DNA of 8,073 nt, taken from positions 1-8,073 of the forward strand of contig CALEWF010000106.1 of NCBI GenBank assembly GCA_937925455.1, written 5' to 3'. The stretch comes from an uncultured Flavobacteriales bacterium (GTDB lineage: Bacteria > Bacteroidota > Bacteroidia > CAIKAF01). The stretch's first letter is position 1. Every line of letters starts with the position of its first letter. Positions 1-6,636 of this stretch are shown in pieces. A program made the translations under genes and the position numbers. Below the pieces are notes generated by a model. It was given only the letters and a program-made list of their open reading frames with translations, ran no database searches and was not told where the DNA came from.

Positions 1-204
1 GAAGCCGAAGAAAAACGGTTGAAAGAGGAAGAAGAAGCCCGATTGAAGCGTGAAGCCGAAGAAAAACGGTTGAAAGAGGAAGAGGAAGCCCGATTAAAGC
101 GTGAAGCCGAAGAAAAACGGTTGAAAGAGCAAGAAGAAGCCCGATTGAAGCGTGAAGCTGAAGAAAAACGGTTGAAAGAGGAAGAGGAAGCCCGATTGAA
201 GCGT
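1..204 (+). repeat. Four 51-bp in-frame tandem repeats
   Basis: Units lie at 1-51, 52-102, 103-153 and 154-204. They differ at only a few bases, for example gaggaagaa / gaggaagag / gagcaagaa in the middle and one gcc to gct change in the fourth copy. From 205 the pattern continues in degenerate form (gagcaggaagaagcagaacg). Since 51 is a multiple of three, gain or loss of a unit keeps the frame. The array runs off the left edge, so the full copy number is unknown. Confidence 0.9.
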
Positions 205-483
205 GAGCAGGAAGAAGCAGAACGCAGGTTGAAGGAAGAATTGGCCCGATTGAGAAAGTTAAATAACATCCAGGAATTTGCTACCGAGCAAGACCGCTTG
301 AATGCTCTTTCCACCCAAGAAAAAGCCGCCTTACGAAACAGTGGCTATGTGGTGTTGAAGCCGTATGATACCATAGAACAGTTGGGTAGCCAGTACTATG
401 GATTTGTTAATTTTGGTGTTGGTGGAGGAAATATTGAAATTACAAAGGAAGAATTCAATCGTTTGAAAGCCTTGTTTAAGTGA
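1..483 (+). CDS. Charged helical repeat protein, C-terminal part (5'-truncated)
   Basis: The reading frame is open from the first base, so the gene begins outside the window; a Met at base 19 lies inside the repeat and is not a convincing start. The first 68 visible residues are four copies of a 17-residue unit (EAEEKRLKEEEEARLKR), then a degenerate fifth unit. The unit is almost all Glu, Lys and Arg with Leu and Ala. Many acidic and basic residues sit four apart (E1-K5, E4-K8, E10-R14, E12-K16), as in single alpha-helix (ER/K) domains. The Leu spacing of 8 and 9 does not fit a plain heptad coiled coil. From about residue 87 the sequence becomes normal and probably folds into a small domain of about 75 residues, ending in ITKEEFNRLKALFK. 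I do not recognise this domain and assign no function. A spacer or structural role for the helix is inference. Confidence 0.8.
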   Translation, partial: EAEEKRLKEEEEARLKREAEEKRLKEEEEARLKREAEEKRLKEQEEARLKREAEEKRLKEEEEARLKREQEEAERRLKEELARLRKLNNIQEFATEQDRLNALSTQEKAALRNSGYVVLKPYDTIEQLGSQYYGFVNFGVGGGNIEITKEEFNRLKALFK

Positions 484-574
484 GCTTGTATTTCAGATAA
501 TTTTTCTTAAATCCAAAATTGTCATTAGGGCACTGATAGTAGGCTGCTTAAAGCGGCTGTCCGTTACAAGTCCT

Positions 575-684
575 CGGGGCTCAGCCACACATTGCAACGG
601 GGTAGCGGTGTCTTCGTGCCCTCAGCCCCGCTACCCCGTGCCCTGTGGGCTTCGCCCCTGCGGGCTTTCCACTTCCATCCGCAG
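575..684. repeat. GC-rich cluster of inverted repeats between genes
   Basis: This stretch is clearly richer in G and C than the flanking genes and contains several stem-loops. The strongest is a perfect 12-bp inverted repeat, acggggtagcgg at 597-608 against ccgctaccccgt at 628-639, with a 19-nt loop. Another pairing, 575-584 (cggggctcag) with 621-630 (ctcagccccg), matches at 9 of 10 positions and would compete with the first. Smaller stems are gggc/gccc at 647-650 and 654-657, and ctgcgg/ccgcag at 658-663 and 679-684. No plausible protein is encoded. The composition and structure suggest one copy of a dispersed intergenic repeat family, possibly with flanks from about 541 to 695. That it is repeated elsewhere is inference, because only one copy is in view. 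Confidence 0.5.
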
Positions 685-710
685 CAGATTTGAAGATGAG
701 ATGAGTTGTG

Positions 711-818
711 CGTCATTGCGACCCGCCTTTGGCGGGAAAGCAATCTGTATGATACGGCAGAGGAAAAACCTGTAAGGTTTAGCATCGTAGCATTGAGGCT
801 GTAGCCCTCGCAATAACG
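711..818. repeat. Small intergenic element with imperfect terminal inverted repeats
   Basis: The ends are cgtcattgcga (711-721) and tcgcaataacg (808-818), which match as inverted repeats at 10 of 11 positions. Just inside the left end is a 6-bp stem, cccgcc-ttt-ggcggg (722-736), followed by aaagcaatct. The combination of gtcattgcga and gaagcaatc-like sequence resembles an intergenic repeat that I recall as common in Bacteroidota genomes. The 108-bp length with no coding capacity fits a REP-like or miniature non-autonomous element. The right half lacks the mirrored gaagcaatc motif, so this copy is asymmetric or decayed. I see no clear target-site duplication. Confidence 0.5.
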
Positions 819-970
819 GTAATACTATCGGTGCAGCGGGTGAATCCGTCTCTACGAAGCAGAGAAACACGCGGTCGACCCCTCAAATACGGTACGGTTA
901 AAATGTTCCAATAACAATTTTGGGTTAAATAGTTGTTAATTCGCTGCATACTAATCTCTTGTATGGTGTT

Positions 971-1001
971 TTTGCTTTTTGGGCGGAAACTACTACTTTT
1001 G
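971..1001 (+). promoter_or_regulatory. Bacteroidota-type promoter for hppA-yceI
   Basis: The -7 box tacttttg (994-1001) is a perfect match to TAnnTTTG. A TTTG at 971-974 serves as the -33 box, with 19 bp between the two, within the usual range for this phylum's primary sigma factor. Transcription would start near 1006-1008, giving a leader of about 40 nt before the ATG at 1048. No strong Shine-Dalgarno sequence precedes the ATG, which is normal for the phylum. Confidence 0.65.
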
Positions 1002-1047
1002 CCGTCCTTTGTACAACACATAAAATAAACCTAAAACGCACATAACT

Positions 1048-3810
1048 ATGGAGAATTTGTATTACCTTCTTCCCTTTTTTGGTGTATTAGCACTTATCTA
1101 CACCTTTGTTCAGTTTGTTTGGGTAAGTAAGCAACAGGCTGGAAATGAAAAGATGCAAACCATTGCCAATGCAATTGCCGATGGCGCAATGGCGTTCTTA
1201 AAAGCAGAATATCGTATTCTAGCAATCTTTGTTATAATTGCCGGTATATTGTTAGGCCTTATTTCTACGGTAGAAGGTATTAAAGCTGAGCATTCTCACT
1301 GGTTTATCGTTGTAGCATTTGTAATTGGGGCTGTATTTAGCGCATTGGCTGGTTTTATCGGGATGCGAATAGCTACCAAAGCAAATGTACGTACAGCCGA
1401 AGCTGCCCGCACTTCCTTGAGCAAAGCCTTGAAAGTATCTTTTACAGGCGGTAGTGTAATGGGAATGGGAGTTGCTGGATTGGCAGTGTTAGGACTTAGC
1501 ATGTTGTTTGCTTTTTTGTATAATTGGTTTATGGGTGGTGAATGGACGGGTAATGAAGGAATGACAAAAGTATTGGAAGCCTTAGCCGGCTTTTCGCTGG
1601 GTGCTGAGTCTATTGCCTTATTTGCCCGTGTAGGAGGAGGTATTTACACCAAAGCTGCCGATGTAGGGGCTGACTTGGTAGGTAAAGTAGAAGCCGGTAT
1701 TCCGGAAGATGACCCCCGTAATCCGGCTACCATTGCAGATAATGTGGGTGATAATGTAGGAGATGTGGCAGGTATGGGGGCTGATTTGTTTGGTTCATAC
1801 GTTGCTACTGTTTTAGCAGCTATGGTGCTTGGGAATTATGTAATTAAGGATATGGGCGGAGCCATTGATGATTCCTTTGGTGGTATTGGACCAGTAATTC
1901 TTCCTATTGTAATAGCTGGTTTGGGTATCGTCTTCTCATTGATTGGATTTTTCTTTGTAAATGTGAAAGATAGTACAGATGCAAACGAAAATAAAGTGCA
2001 GGCGGCATTAAACAAAGGCAATTGGGGTGCAATAATCTTGGCACTCATTACTTCTTATTTTGTGATTGACTGGATGTTGCCTGAAACTCTGAAAATGTCA
2101 TTTTTTGGAATTGAAGAAAAGGTTGAAATTTCATCCATTCGGGTATTTGGGGCTGTGGTTGTGGGAATGTTTGTTGGTGGTGCCATTTCATTTATTACTG
2201 AATATTATACCGGACTGGGTAAAAAACCAGTAATGAGTGTAGTAGAAAAATCAGGTACCGGTGCGGCTACCAATATTATTGCTGGCTTATCACTGGGAAT
2301 GATGAGTACTGCCATGCCTGTAATTTTGTTTGCCGGAGCTATTTGGGGTTCTTACGCTTTGGCTGGATTTTATGGAGTATCGATTGCTGCTGCTTCAATG
2401 ATGGCTACTACTGCTATGCAGTTGGCCATTGATGCATTCGGTCCGATTGCGGATAATGCCGGTGGTGTGGCTGAAATGAGTGAATTGCCAAAAGAAGTTC
2501 GTACGAAAACAGATATTCTTGATTCTGTTGGGAATACTACTGCTGCAATTGGTAAAGGATTTGCCATTGCTTCGGCTGCGCTTACTGCTTTGGCCTTGTT
2601 TGCAGCCTATGTTACGTTTACCGGAATTGATGGAATTAACATATTCAAAGCAGATGTATTAGCTGCTTTATTTGTAGGAGGTATGATTCCCGTGGTATTC
2701 TCTGCCTTGGCCATGAGCTCTGTGGGAAAAGCAGCAATGGACATGGTAAATGAAGTACGTCGTCAATTCCGTGAAATTCCTGGAATTATGGAAGGAACCG
2801 GCAAGCCTGAATACGGAAAATGCGTTGAAATTTCTACACAAGCCGCAATTCGTGAAATGATGTTGCCAGGTGCCATTACCATCATTACCCCCATACTGAT
2901 TGGCTTCATTATGGGACCAGAACCTTTGGGTGCTTATATGGCCGGTGTATGTGTGAGTGGGGTATTGTGGGCATTATTTCAAAATAATGCCGGTGGTGCA
3001 TGGGATAATGCCAAGAAATCTTTTGAAAAAGGGGTAACTATTCAAGGTCAGGTTTATTACAAAGGAAGTGAACCTCATAAAGCGGCAGTTACCGGAGACA
3101 CGGTGGGTGATCCGTTTAAAGACACTTCTGGACCCTCTATGAATATTCTTATTAAGCTTACCTGCTTGGTTGGGCTTGTTATTGCACCAATTCTGAGCAA
3201 CTTGGCAGGAAAGCATGATGTACAAAAACAAGCTCAGTTTGATCAGACCAAACAAATGCTAACTGAAGCAACAGCCGATTTGCAAGATTTAACAGGCAGT
3301 TGGTACATTGATACCAGTCATGCATTTGTTGATTTCCGTGTACGCCACTTCCTTTCTGATGCGAAGGGAACTTTCAGTGAAATTTCCGGTACGTATGAAT
3401 CAACCGGTGACTTGAATACTGCTAAGATTTATGTTAAAATCCCAGTAGCAACCATTAATACAGGAAATAAAGGAAGAGATGAGCATTTAAATTCGGCTGA
3501 CTTTTTTGATGCAGTAAATTTTCCCTACATTGAATACAAGGCTGATAAAATTGAAAAGGCAACCACTGGTTATGTGGCTAAAGGTAAATTAACTATGCGG
3601 GGTGTTACAAAAGACTTGGATCTTCCTTTTACTTATTTTGGTAAAACTACCATGAAGCGAGGAACTGATTTGGCGGCATTTGAAGGTGAGGTATCCGTAA
3701 ATCGTTTTGATTATGGAGTGTCTGGAGCAAATGCATCCGTAGGTGAGAATGTAACTATCAAATTTTCGGTAGAATTGAATAGACCAACTGAACAGACGGC
3801 TGAAAAATAA
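1048..3810 (+). CDS. hppA: Membrane-bound ion-pumping pyrophosphatase fused to a C-terminal YceI domain
   Basis: Residues 1-721 form a complete membrane pyrophosphatase, an inner-membrane pump that hydrolyses PPi and moves H+ or Na+ outward. Family marks include the cytoplasmic catalytic loop at 193-242 (RVGGGIYTKAADVGADLVGK, EAGIPEDDPRNP, DNVGDNVGDVAG) and the late TVGDPFKDTSGPS motif with Asp688 and Asp692. GNTTAAIGKG (495-504) has Ala499 and Gly502, where K+-independent enzymes carry Lys and Thr, so K+ stimulation is predicted. The ion-gate Glu seen in TM6 of many relatives is absent (Gly249 in ADLFGSY), while TM5 has Glu187 (GAESIALF); this suggests the flavobacterial-type H+ pump, but is inference. 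After the last membrane helix (about 698-719) and a charged linker (722-745), residues 748-911 form a full YceI lipocalin-like domain: GSWYIDTSHAFVDFRV, RDEHLNSADFFDAVNFPYI, GKLTMRGVTKDLDLP and NRFDYGV. Pyrophosphatases of about 700-750 residues are usual, so the extra 170 are a true fusion. It has its own promoter and terminator. Confidence 0.95.
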   Translation: MENLYYLLPFFGVLALIYTFVQFVWVSKQQAGNEKMQTIANAIADGAMAFLKAEYRILAIFVIIAGILLGLISTVEGIKAEHSHWFIVVAFVIGAVFSALAGFIGMRIATKANVRTAEAARTSLSKALKVSFTGGSVMGMGVAGLAVLGLSMLFAFLYNWFMGGEWTGNEGMTKVLEALAGFSLGAESIALFARVGGGIYTKAADVGADLVGKVEAGIPEDDPRNPATIADNVGDNVGDVAGMGADLFGSYVATVLAAMVLGNYVIKDMGGAIDDSFGGIGPVILPIVIAGLGIVFSLIGFFFVNVKDSTDANENKVQAALNKGNWGAIILALITSYFVIDWMLPETLKMSFFGIEEKVEISSIRVFGAVVVGMFVGGAISFITEYYTGLGKKPVMSVVEKSGTGAATNIIAGLSLGMMSTAMPVILFAGAIWGSYALAGFYGVSIAAASMMATTAMQLAIDAFGPIADNAGGVAEMSELPKEVRTKTDILDSVGNTTAAIGKGFAIASAALTALALFAAYVTFTGIDGINIFKADVLAALFVGGMIPVVFSALAMSSVGKAAMDMVNEVRRQFREIPGIMEGTGKPEYGKCVEISTQAAIREMMLPGAITIITPILIGFIMGPEPLGAYMAGVCVSGVLWALFQNNAGGAWDNAKKSFEKGVTIQGQVYYKGSEPHKAAVTGDTVGDPFKDTSGPSMNILIKLTCLVGLVIAPILSNLAGKHDVQKQAQFDQTKQMLTEATADLQDLTGSWYIDTSHAFVDFRVRHFLSDAKGTFSEISGTYESTGDLNTAKIYVKIPVATINTGNKGRDEHLNSADFFDAVNFPYIEYKADKIEKATTGYVAKGKLTMRGVTKDLDLPFTYFGKTTMKRGTDLAAFEGEVSVNRFDYGVSGANASVGENVTIKFSVELNRPTEQTAEK

Positions 3811-3821
3811 TCCCATCATCG

Positions 3822-3850
3822 AAGCCCCATTTTATATCCGGGGCTTTTTT
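3822..3850 (+). terminator. Intrinsic terminator after hppA-yceI
   Basis: A perfect 7-bp stem, aagcccc (3822-3828) with ggggctt (3840-3846), encloses an 11-nt AT-rich loop and runs into a T tract (3845-3850). It starts 11 bp after the stop codon. It separates hppA-yceI from the downstream KAS III gene on the same strand, so the two are probably not one transcript. Confidence 0.85.
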
Positions 3851-3927
3851 GTTGGGAGTATTTTGGTAAGTTTTTTGCACGGTAAGCATTTTATTTTATT
3901 TATACATATTTTGCATATTTGACCAAG

Positions 3928-4869
3928 ATGTTCATTAATTCCATAGCAAGGTATGTCCCGGCAAAAGTGTTGGGAAATGAACATTTTGCCCGAACGTGCG
4001 GTATCACAAACGAGTGGATTGTGGAGCGTACCGGTATATTGGAACGTCGCATGTGTCCCGAAGGAGAGAATACCAATACCATGGGCGTTGAAGCCGTAAA
4101 TGCACTCATTGAAAGGCTTGGTTATAAACCTAATTTTGACTTAATTATTGGTGCTACCTACACTCCCTATGATACAGTGGTTACCTTGGGGCATTACGTT
4201 CAGCACCATTTGGCAATTCCTGATATTCCAACCCTTAGTGTTTCTACAGCTTGTTCTTCCATTCTTAACGCTTTTGAAATTGTAGAAGGTTATTTTGCTA
4301 ACGGAAAGGCTACCCGTGCATTAATTGTAGGTAGTGAACATAATACAGCGTATTTTGACGATACCGACAAAGTATCTGGCCCACTTTGGGGCGATGGGGC
4401 AGTGGCTTTTTCTATTTCTAAAAAACGCCTGCATGATACAGATATGGAAGTAAAATATATTCACACCGGTGGTGCTGCAACAGTCGGAAAAGCTACCGAA
4501 GCAGTGTACTTACGCCCTTGGGAAGGAATCTTCCCTATGCCTATTGGCCGTGATGTATTTATTCATGCTTGTGAATATATGTATAAGGAAAGTAAAAAAA
4601 TCTTAGATAAATTTCATTTATCCATTGACGATATAGATTATTTTATCCCTCATCAGGCTAATTTACGTATATCGAGGCACGTAGCTAAAGAATTGCAACT
4701 ACCGGATGAAAAATTAGTACTAAATACACATAAGTACGGAAATACAGGTTGTTGCGGATTTGGAATTGGTTTTGCAGAAACTTTGCCTTTTATTCAAAAA
4801 GGCCAAAAAATTTTGGTAGCTGTATTTGGTGGCGGGTATTCTTTTGGTGCTATGTTTGTTCAGGCATAG
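3928..4869 (+). CDS. 3-oxoacyl-ACP synthase III (KAS III/FabH-like) family protein
   Basis: This is a thiolase-fold condensing enzyme of 313 residues, the normal KAS III length. Family members join an acyl-CoA starter to malonyl-ACP, or carry out related condensations, in the cytoplasm. The catalytic triad is visible: Cys109 in STACSSIL, His242 in PHQANLRI and Asn272 in YGNTG. The N-terminal NEWIVERTGILERR and the mid-protein GPLWGDGAVAF are also typical. In place of the common GNTSAAS the Asn motif reads GNTGCCGFG, and the glycine-rich end is FGGGYSFGAMF, so this is a divergent subgroup rather than a standard FabH. No acyl carrier protein, fabD, fabG or plsX lies nearby, so its substrate is unknown; housekeeping fatty-acid initiation and a specialised lipid or pigment pathway are both possible. 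I chose ATG 3928; a TTG nine bases upstream (3919) is in frame but less likely. No strong ribosome site or perfect -7 box precedes it. Confidence 0.88.
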   Translation: MFINSIARYVPAKVLGNEHFARTCGITNEWIVERTGILERRMCPEGENTNTMGVEAVNALIERLGYKPNFDLIIGATYTPYDTVVTLGHYVQHHLAIPDIPTLSVSTACSSILNAFEIVEGYFANGKATRALIVGSEHNTAYFDDTDKVSGPLWGDGAVAFSISKKRLHDTDMEVKYIHTGGAATVGKATEAVYLRPWEGIFPMPIGRDVFIHACEYMYKESKKILDKFHLSIDDIDYFIPHQANLRISRHVAKELQLPDEKLVLNTHKYGNTGCCGFGIGFAETLPFIQKGQKILVAVFGGGYSFGAMFVQA

Positions 4870-4883
4870 CACTTTATACAACC

Positions 4884-5330
4884 TTAGTTCTGATAAAAAA
4901 CATTAAATGTACCCTCTGTAACCACTACAGAATCTCCATTCGCTTTAAAGGCTGTTAGAGAAAAAGTACCTTTCACTTTCTTATCTGCAGCATTATATTC
5001 AGTAACTTCAATAATGCCTGGTTTTGCTAATCGTGCATAATAACCGCTGCTTAGCGAGCTGCCATATAAGAATGCATTATTTAAACTATCTAAGGCATAT
5101 GCTCCCAAACTGTCATAATGCTGGATGCTGATGGCTATGGGATACAGGGTATTGCTGGTAGCATTAATTAACAACCCATTAGCTCCTACAATAGCCAGTA
5201 CAGTGCCTTTACTAAGCCATTCCTGGCCATTGATACGGCAGGTTACGGCATATTGTTCTGTTTTATCACAACTACTCAAGAATACAATTAAAGATAATGC
5301 GAATAAAATTAAAATGTGCTTCAAATTCAT
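4884..5330 (-). CDS. Small secreted lipoprotein, probably DUF6252-like
   Basis: The 148-residue product starts MNLKHILILFALSLIVFL and continues with the lipobox LSSC (Cys21), a type II lipoprotein signal peptide. The mature protein would be anchored by lipid at Cys21, outside the cytoplasm. The rest is predicted to be mostly beta strand: an opening VTCRINGQEWLSKG, a middle with SNTLYPIAISIQHY, and a close with KKVKGTFSLTAFKANGDSVV, then VTEGTFNVFY. This order resembles Bacteroidota lipoproteins of the DUF6252 type, whose function is unknown; the assignment is from memory of the pattern. The frame stays open upstream to tandem Met codons at 5396, but that start would put 22 extra residues before the signal peptide, so ATG 5330 is preferred. 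It follows the glutaryl-CoA dehydrogenase gene on the same strand after 71 bp and converges with the KAS III gene, 14 bp apart. Confidence 0.8.
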   Translation of the reverse strand: MNLKHILILFALSLIVFLSSCDKTEQYAVTCRINGQEWLSKGTVLAIVGANGLLINATSNTLYPIAISIQHYDSLGAYALDSLNNAFLYGSSLSSGYYARLAKPGIIEVTEYNAADKKVKGTFSLTAFKANGDSVVVTEGTFNVFYQN

Positions 5331-5401
5331 CGTATGAATAATTTTAATAAGATATAAAACGATAGACTTTTTAGCCCCCGTATTTTTTTGCATCAATTTT
5401 T

Positions 5402-6580
5402 TTAACTGAACGCAGAAATACCGGTAATATCCATTCCTGTAATAAGCAGGTGAATATCATGCGTTCCTTCGTAGGTTACTACCGATTCTAAATTCATACT
5501 GTGACGCATGATTGAATATTCTCCGGTAATGCCCATCCCTCCTAATATTTGACGTGCTTCACGAGCAATGTTAAGTGCCATGGCTACATTGTTTCTTTTG
5601 GCCATAGAGATTTGCGCCGGCGTTGCACGGTTTTCATTTTTTAGAACTCCCAGCCTCCACGCTAGTAACTGAGCCTTGGTAATTTCGGTAATCATTTCAG
5701 CCAACTTTTTTTGTTGAAGCTGGAAGGAAGCAATTGGCTTCCCGAATTGAATACGTTCTTTAGCATAACGTAATGCAGTGTCATAACAATCTAAGGCTGC
5801 ACCAATCGCGCCCCACGCAATACCATATCGTGCAGAGTTGAGGCAACTTAACGGACCTTTCAATCCTCGTATTTCCGGGAATACATTTTCTTTTGGAACT
5901 TTTACATTATCAAATACCAGCTCACCGGTAGCCGATGCACGCAACGACCATTTACCATGGGTTTCAGGGGTAGTAAATCCTTCCATGCCACGCTCTACTA
6001 CCATTCCACGAATCGTTCCTGTTTCATCCTTCGCCCAAACCACGGCTATGTTACAAATTGGGGCATTGGAAATCCACATTTTTGACCCATTCAACACATA
6101 ATGGTCCCCCATGTCTTTAATGTGAGTAATCATACTTCCAGGGTCGGAGCCATGATTCGGTTCAGTAAGCCCAAAACTTCCAATCCATTCACCCGTGGCC
6201 AGCTTGGGCAGGTATTTTCTTCGCTGTTCTTCTGTACCATAAGTGTAAATGGGATACATTACCAGGCTCGATTGAACAGAGGCTGTAGAGCGAATTCCCG
6301 AGTCTCCTCGCTCCAATTCTTGCATGATTATCCCATACGAAATTTGATCTAATCCTTGTCCTCCATATTCCGTGGGAATGTACGGACCAAAAGCTCCAAT
6401 TTCTGCTAAACCGGGTATCAATTGTTTAGGGAATTTTGCCTGCTGGGCATAATCTTCAATGATGGGGCTGAGTTCTTTTTTTACCCAGCTTCTTACCGTT
6501 TCACGAATAAGTTTGTGCTCTTCAGTGAGTAATTCATCCATTAGATAATAGTCGTGGTGTTGATACCGGTCTTGATACAT
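5402..6580 (-). CDS. gcdH: Glutaryl-CoA dehydrogenase, acyl-CoA dehydrogenase family
   Basis: This is a 392-residue FAD enzyme, full length for the family. Glutaryl-CoA dehydrogenase oxidises and decarboxylates glutaryl-CoA to crotonyl-CoA in lysine and tryptophan breakdown, passing electrons to electron-transfer flavoprotein. The catalytic base is Glu371 in YEGTHDIH. QELERGDSGIRS (87-98) carries the Glu90 and Arg97 pair matching human Glu87 and Arg94, which mark glutaryl-CoA dehydrogenase within the larger family. Other blocks that follow the human enzyme closely are FGLTEPNHGSDPGSM (136-150), KWSLRASATGE (210-220), CLNSARYGIAWGA (246-258), RIQFGKPIASFQLQQKKLAE (276-295) and the end of the chain, ITGISAF. 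The start at 6580 gives an N-terminal tail (DYYLMDELLTEEHKLIR) like other Bacteroidota copies; Met14 is an alternative. No other lysine-degradation gene or ETF gene is in view. It lies 98 bp downstream of queA on the same strand. Confidence 0.93.
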   Translation of the reverse strand: MYQDRYQHHDYYLMDELLTEEHKLIRETVRSWVKKELSPIIEDYAQQAKFPKQLIPGLAEIGAFGPYIPTEYGGQGLDQISYGIIMQELERGDSGIRSTASVQSSLVMYPIYTYGTEEQRRKYLPKLATGEWIGSFGLTEPNHGSDPGSMITHIKDMGDHYVLNGSKMWISNAPICNIAVVWAKDETGTIRGMVVERGMEGFTTPETHGKWSLRASATGELVFDNVKVPKENVFPEIRGLKGPLSCLNSARYGIAWGAIGAALDCYDTALRYAKERIQFGKPIASFQLQQKKLAEMITEITKAQLLAWRLGVLKNENRATPAQISMAKRNNVAMALNIAREARQILGGMGITGEYSIMRHSMNLESVVTYEGTHDIHLLITGMDITGISAFS

Positions 6581-6609
6581 GGCTCAGATATTTAATGTTT
6601 TTTGTAATC

Positions 6610-6636
6610 TAAATATAATAAAATTGGTTTTTACAA
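6610..6636 (-). promoter_or_regulatory. Weak possible promoter for the glutaryl-CoA dehydrogenase gene
   Basis: On the minus strand TTG (6636-6634) is followed after 16 bp by tatattta (6617-6610), which fits TAnnTTTG except for the last base. It lies 30 bp before the start codon. The spacing is slightly short and AT-rich sequence gives many chance matches, so this is a weak call. The gene could instead be read from the queA transcript, since I see no terminator between them. Confidence 0.25.

Noticed and set aside
575..818. CRISPR array or RNA gene in the intergenic region
   Set aside because: There are no regularly spaced direct repeats, and I could not fit a tRNA or rRNA fold; the signals are inverted repeats only.
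564..1021. Three overlapping minus-strand open frames of 73-80 residues in the intergenic region
   Set aside because: They fall over GC-rich inverted repeats and the hppA promoter, overlap one another in different frames, are rich in Arg, Ser and Cys with no domain pattern, and look like chance frames in repeat DNA.
2974..3255. Minus-strand 93-residue frame inside hppA
   Set aside because: It lies wholly within a well-supported gene on the other strand and shows no family motif; it is a shadow frame.
3919..3927. TTG start for the KAS III gene
   Set aside because: An ATG three codons downstream gives an N-terminus that aligns well with FabH; nothing favours the rarer start codon.
3851..3927. 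Promoter for the KAS III gene in the 77 bp after the terminator
   Set aside because: Several tattttg-like strings occur, but none matches TAnnTTTG with a TTG at correct spacing; the gene probably has a promoter here but I cannot place it.
5331..5396. Upstream start for the lipoprotein at the tandem ATG codons (5396)
   Set aside because: It would add 22 residues ahead of a normal lipoprotein signal peptide, and the region 5331-5401 is better explained as spacer.
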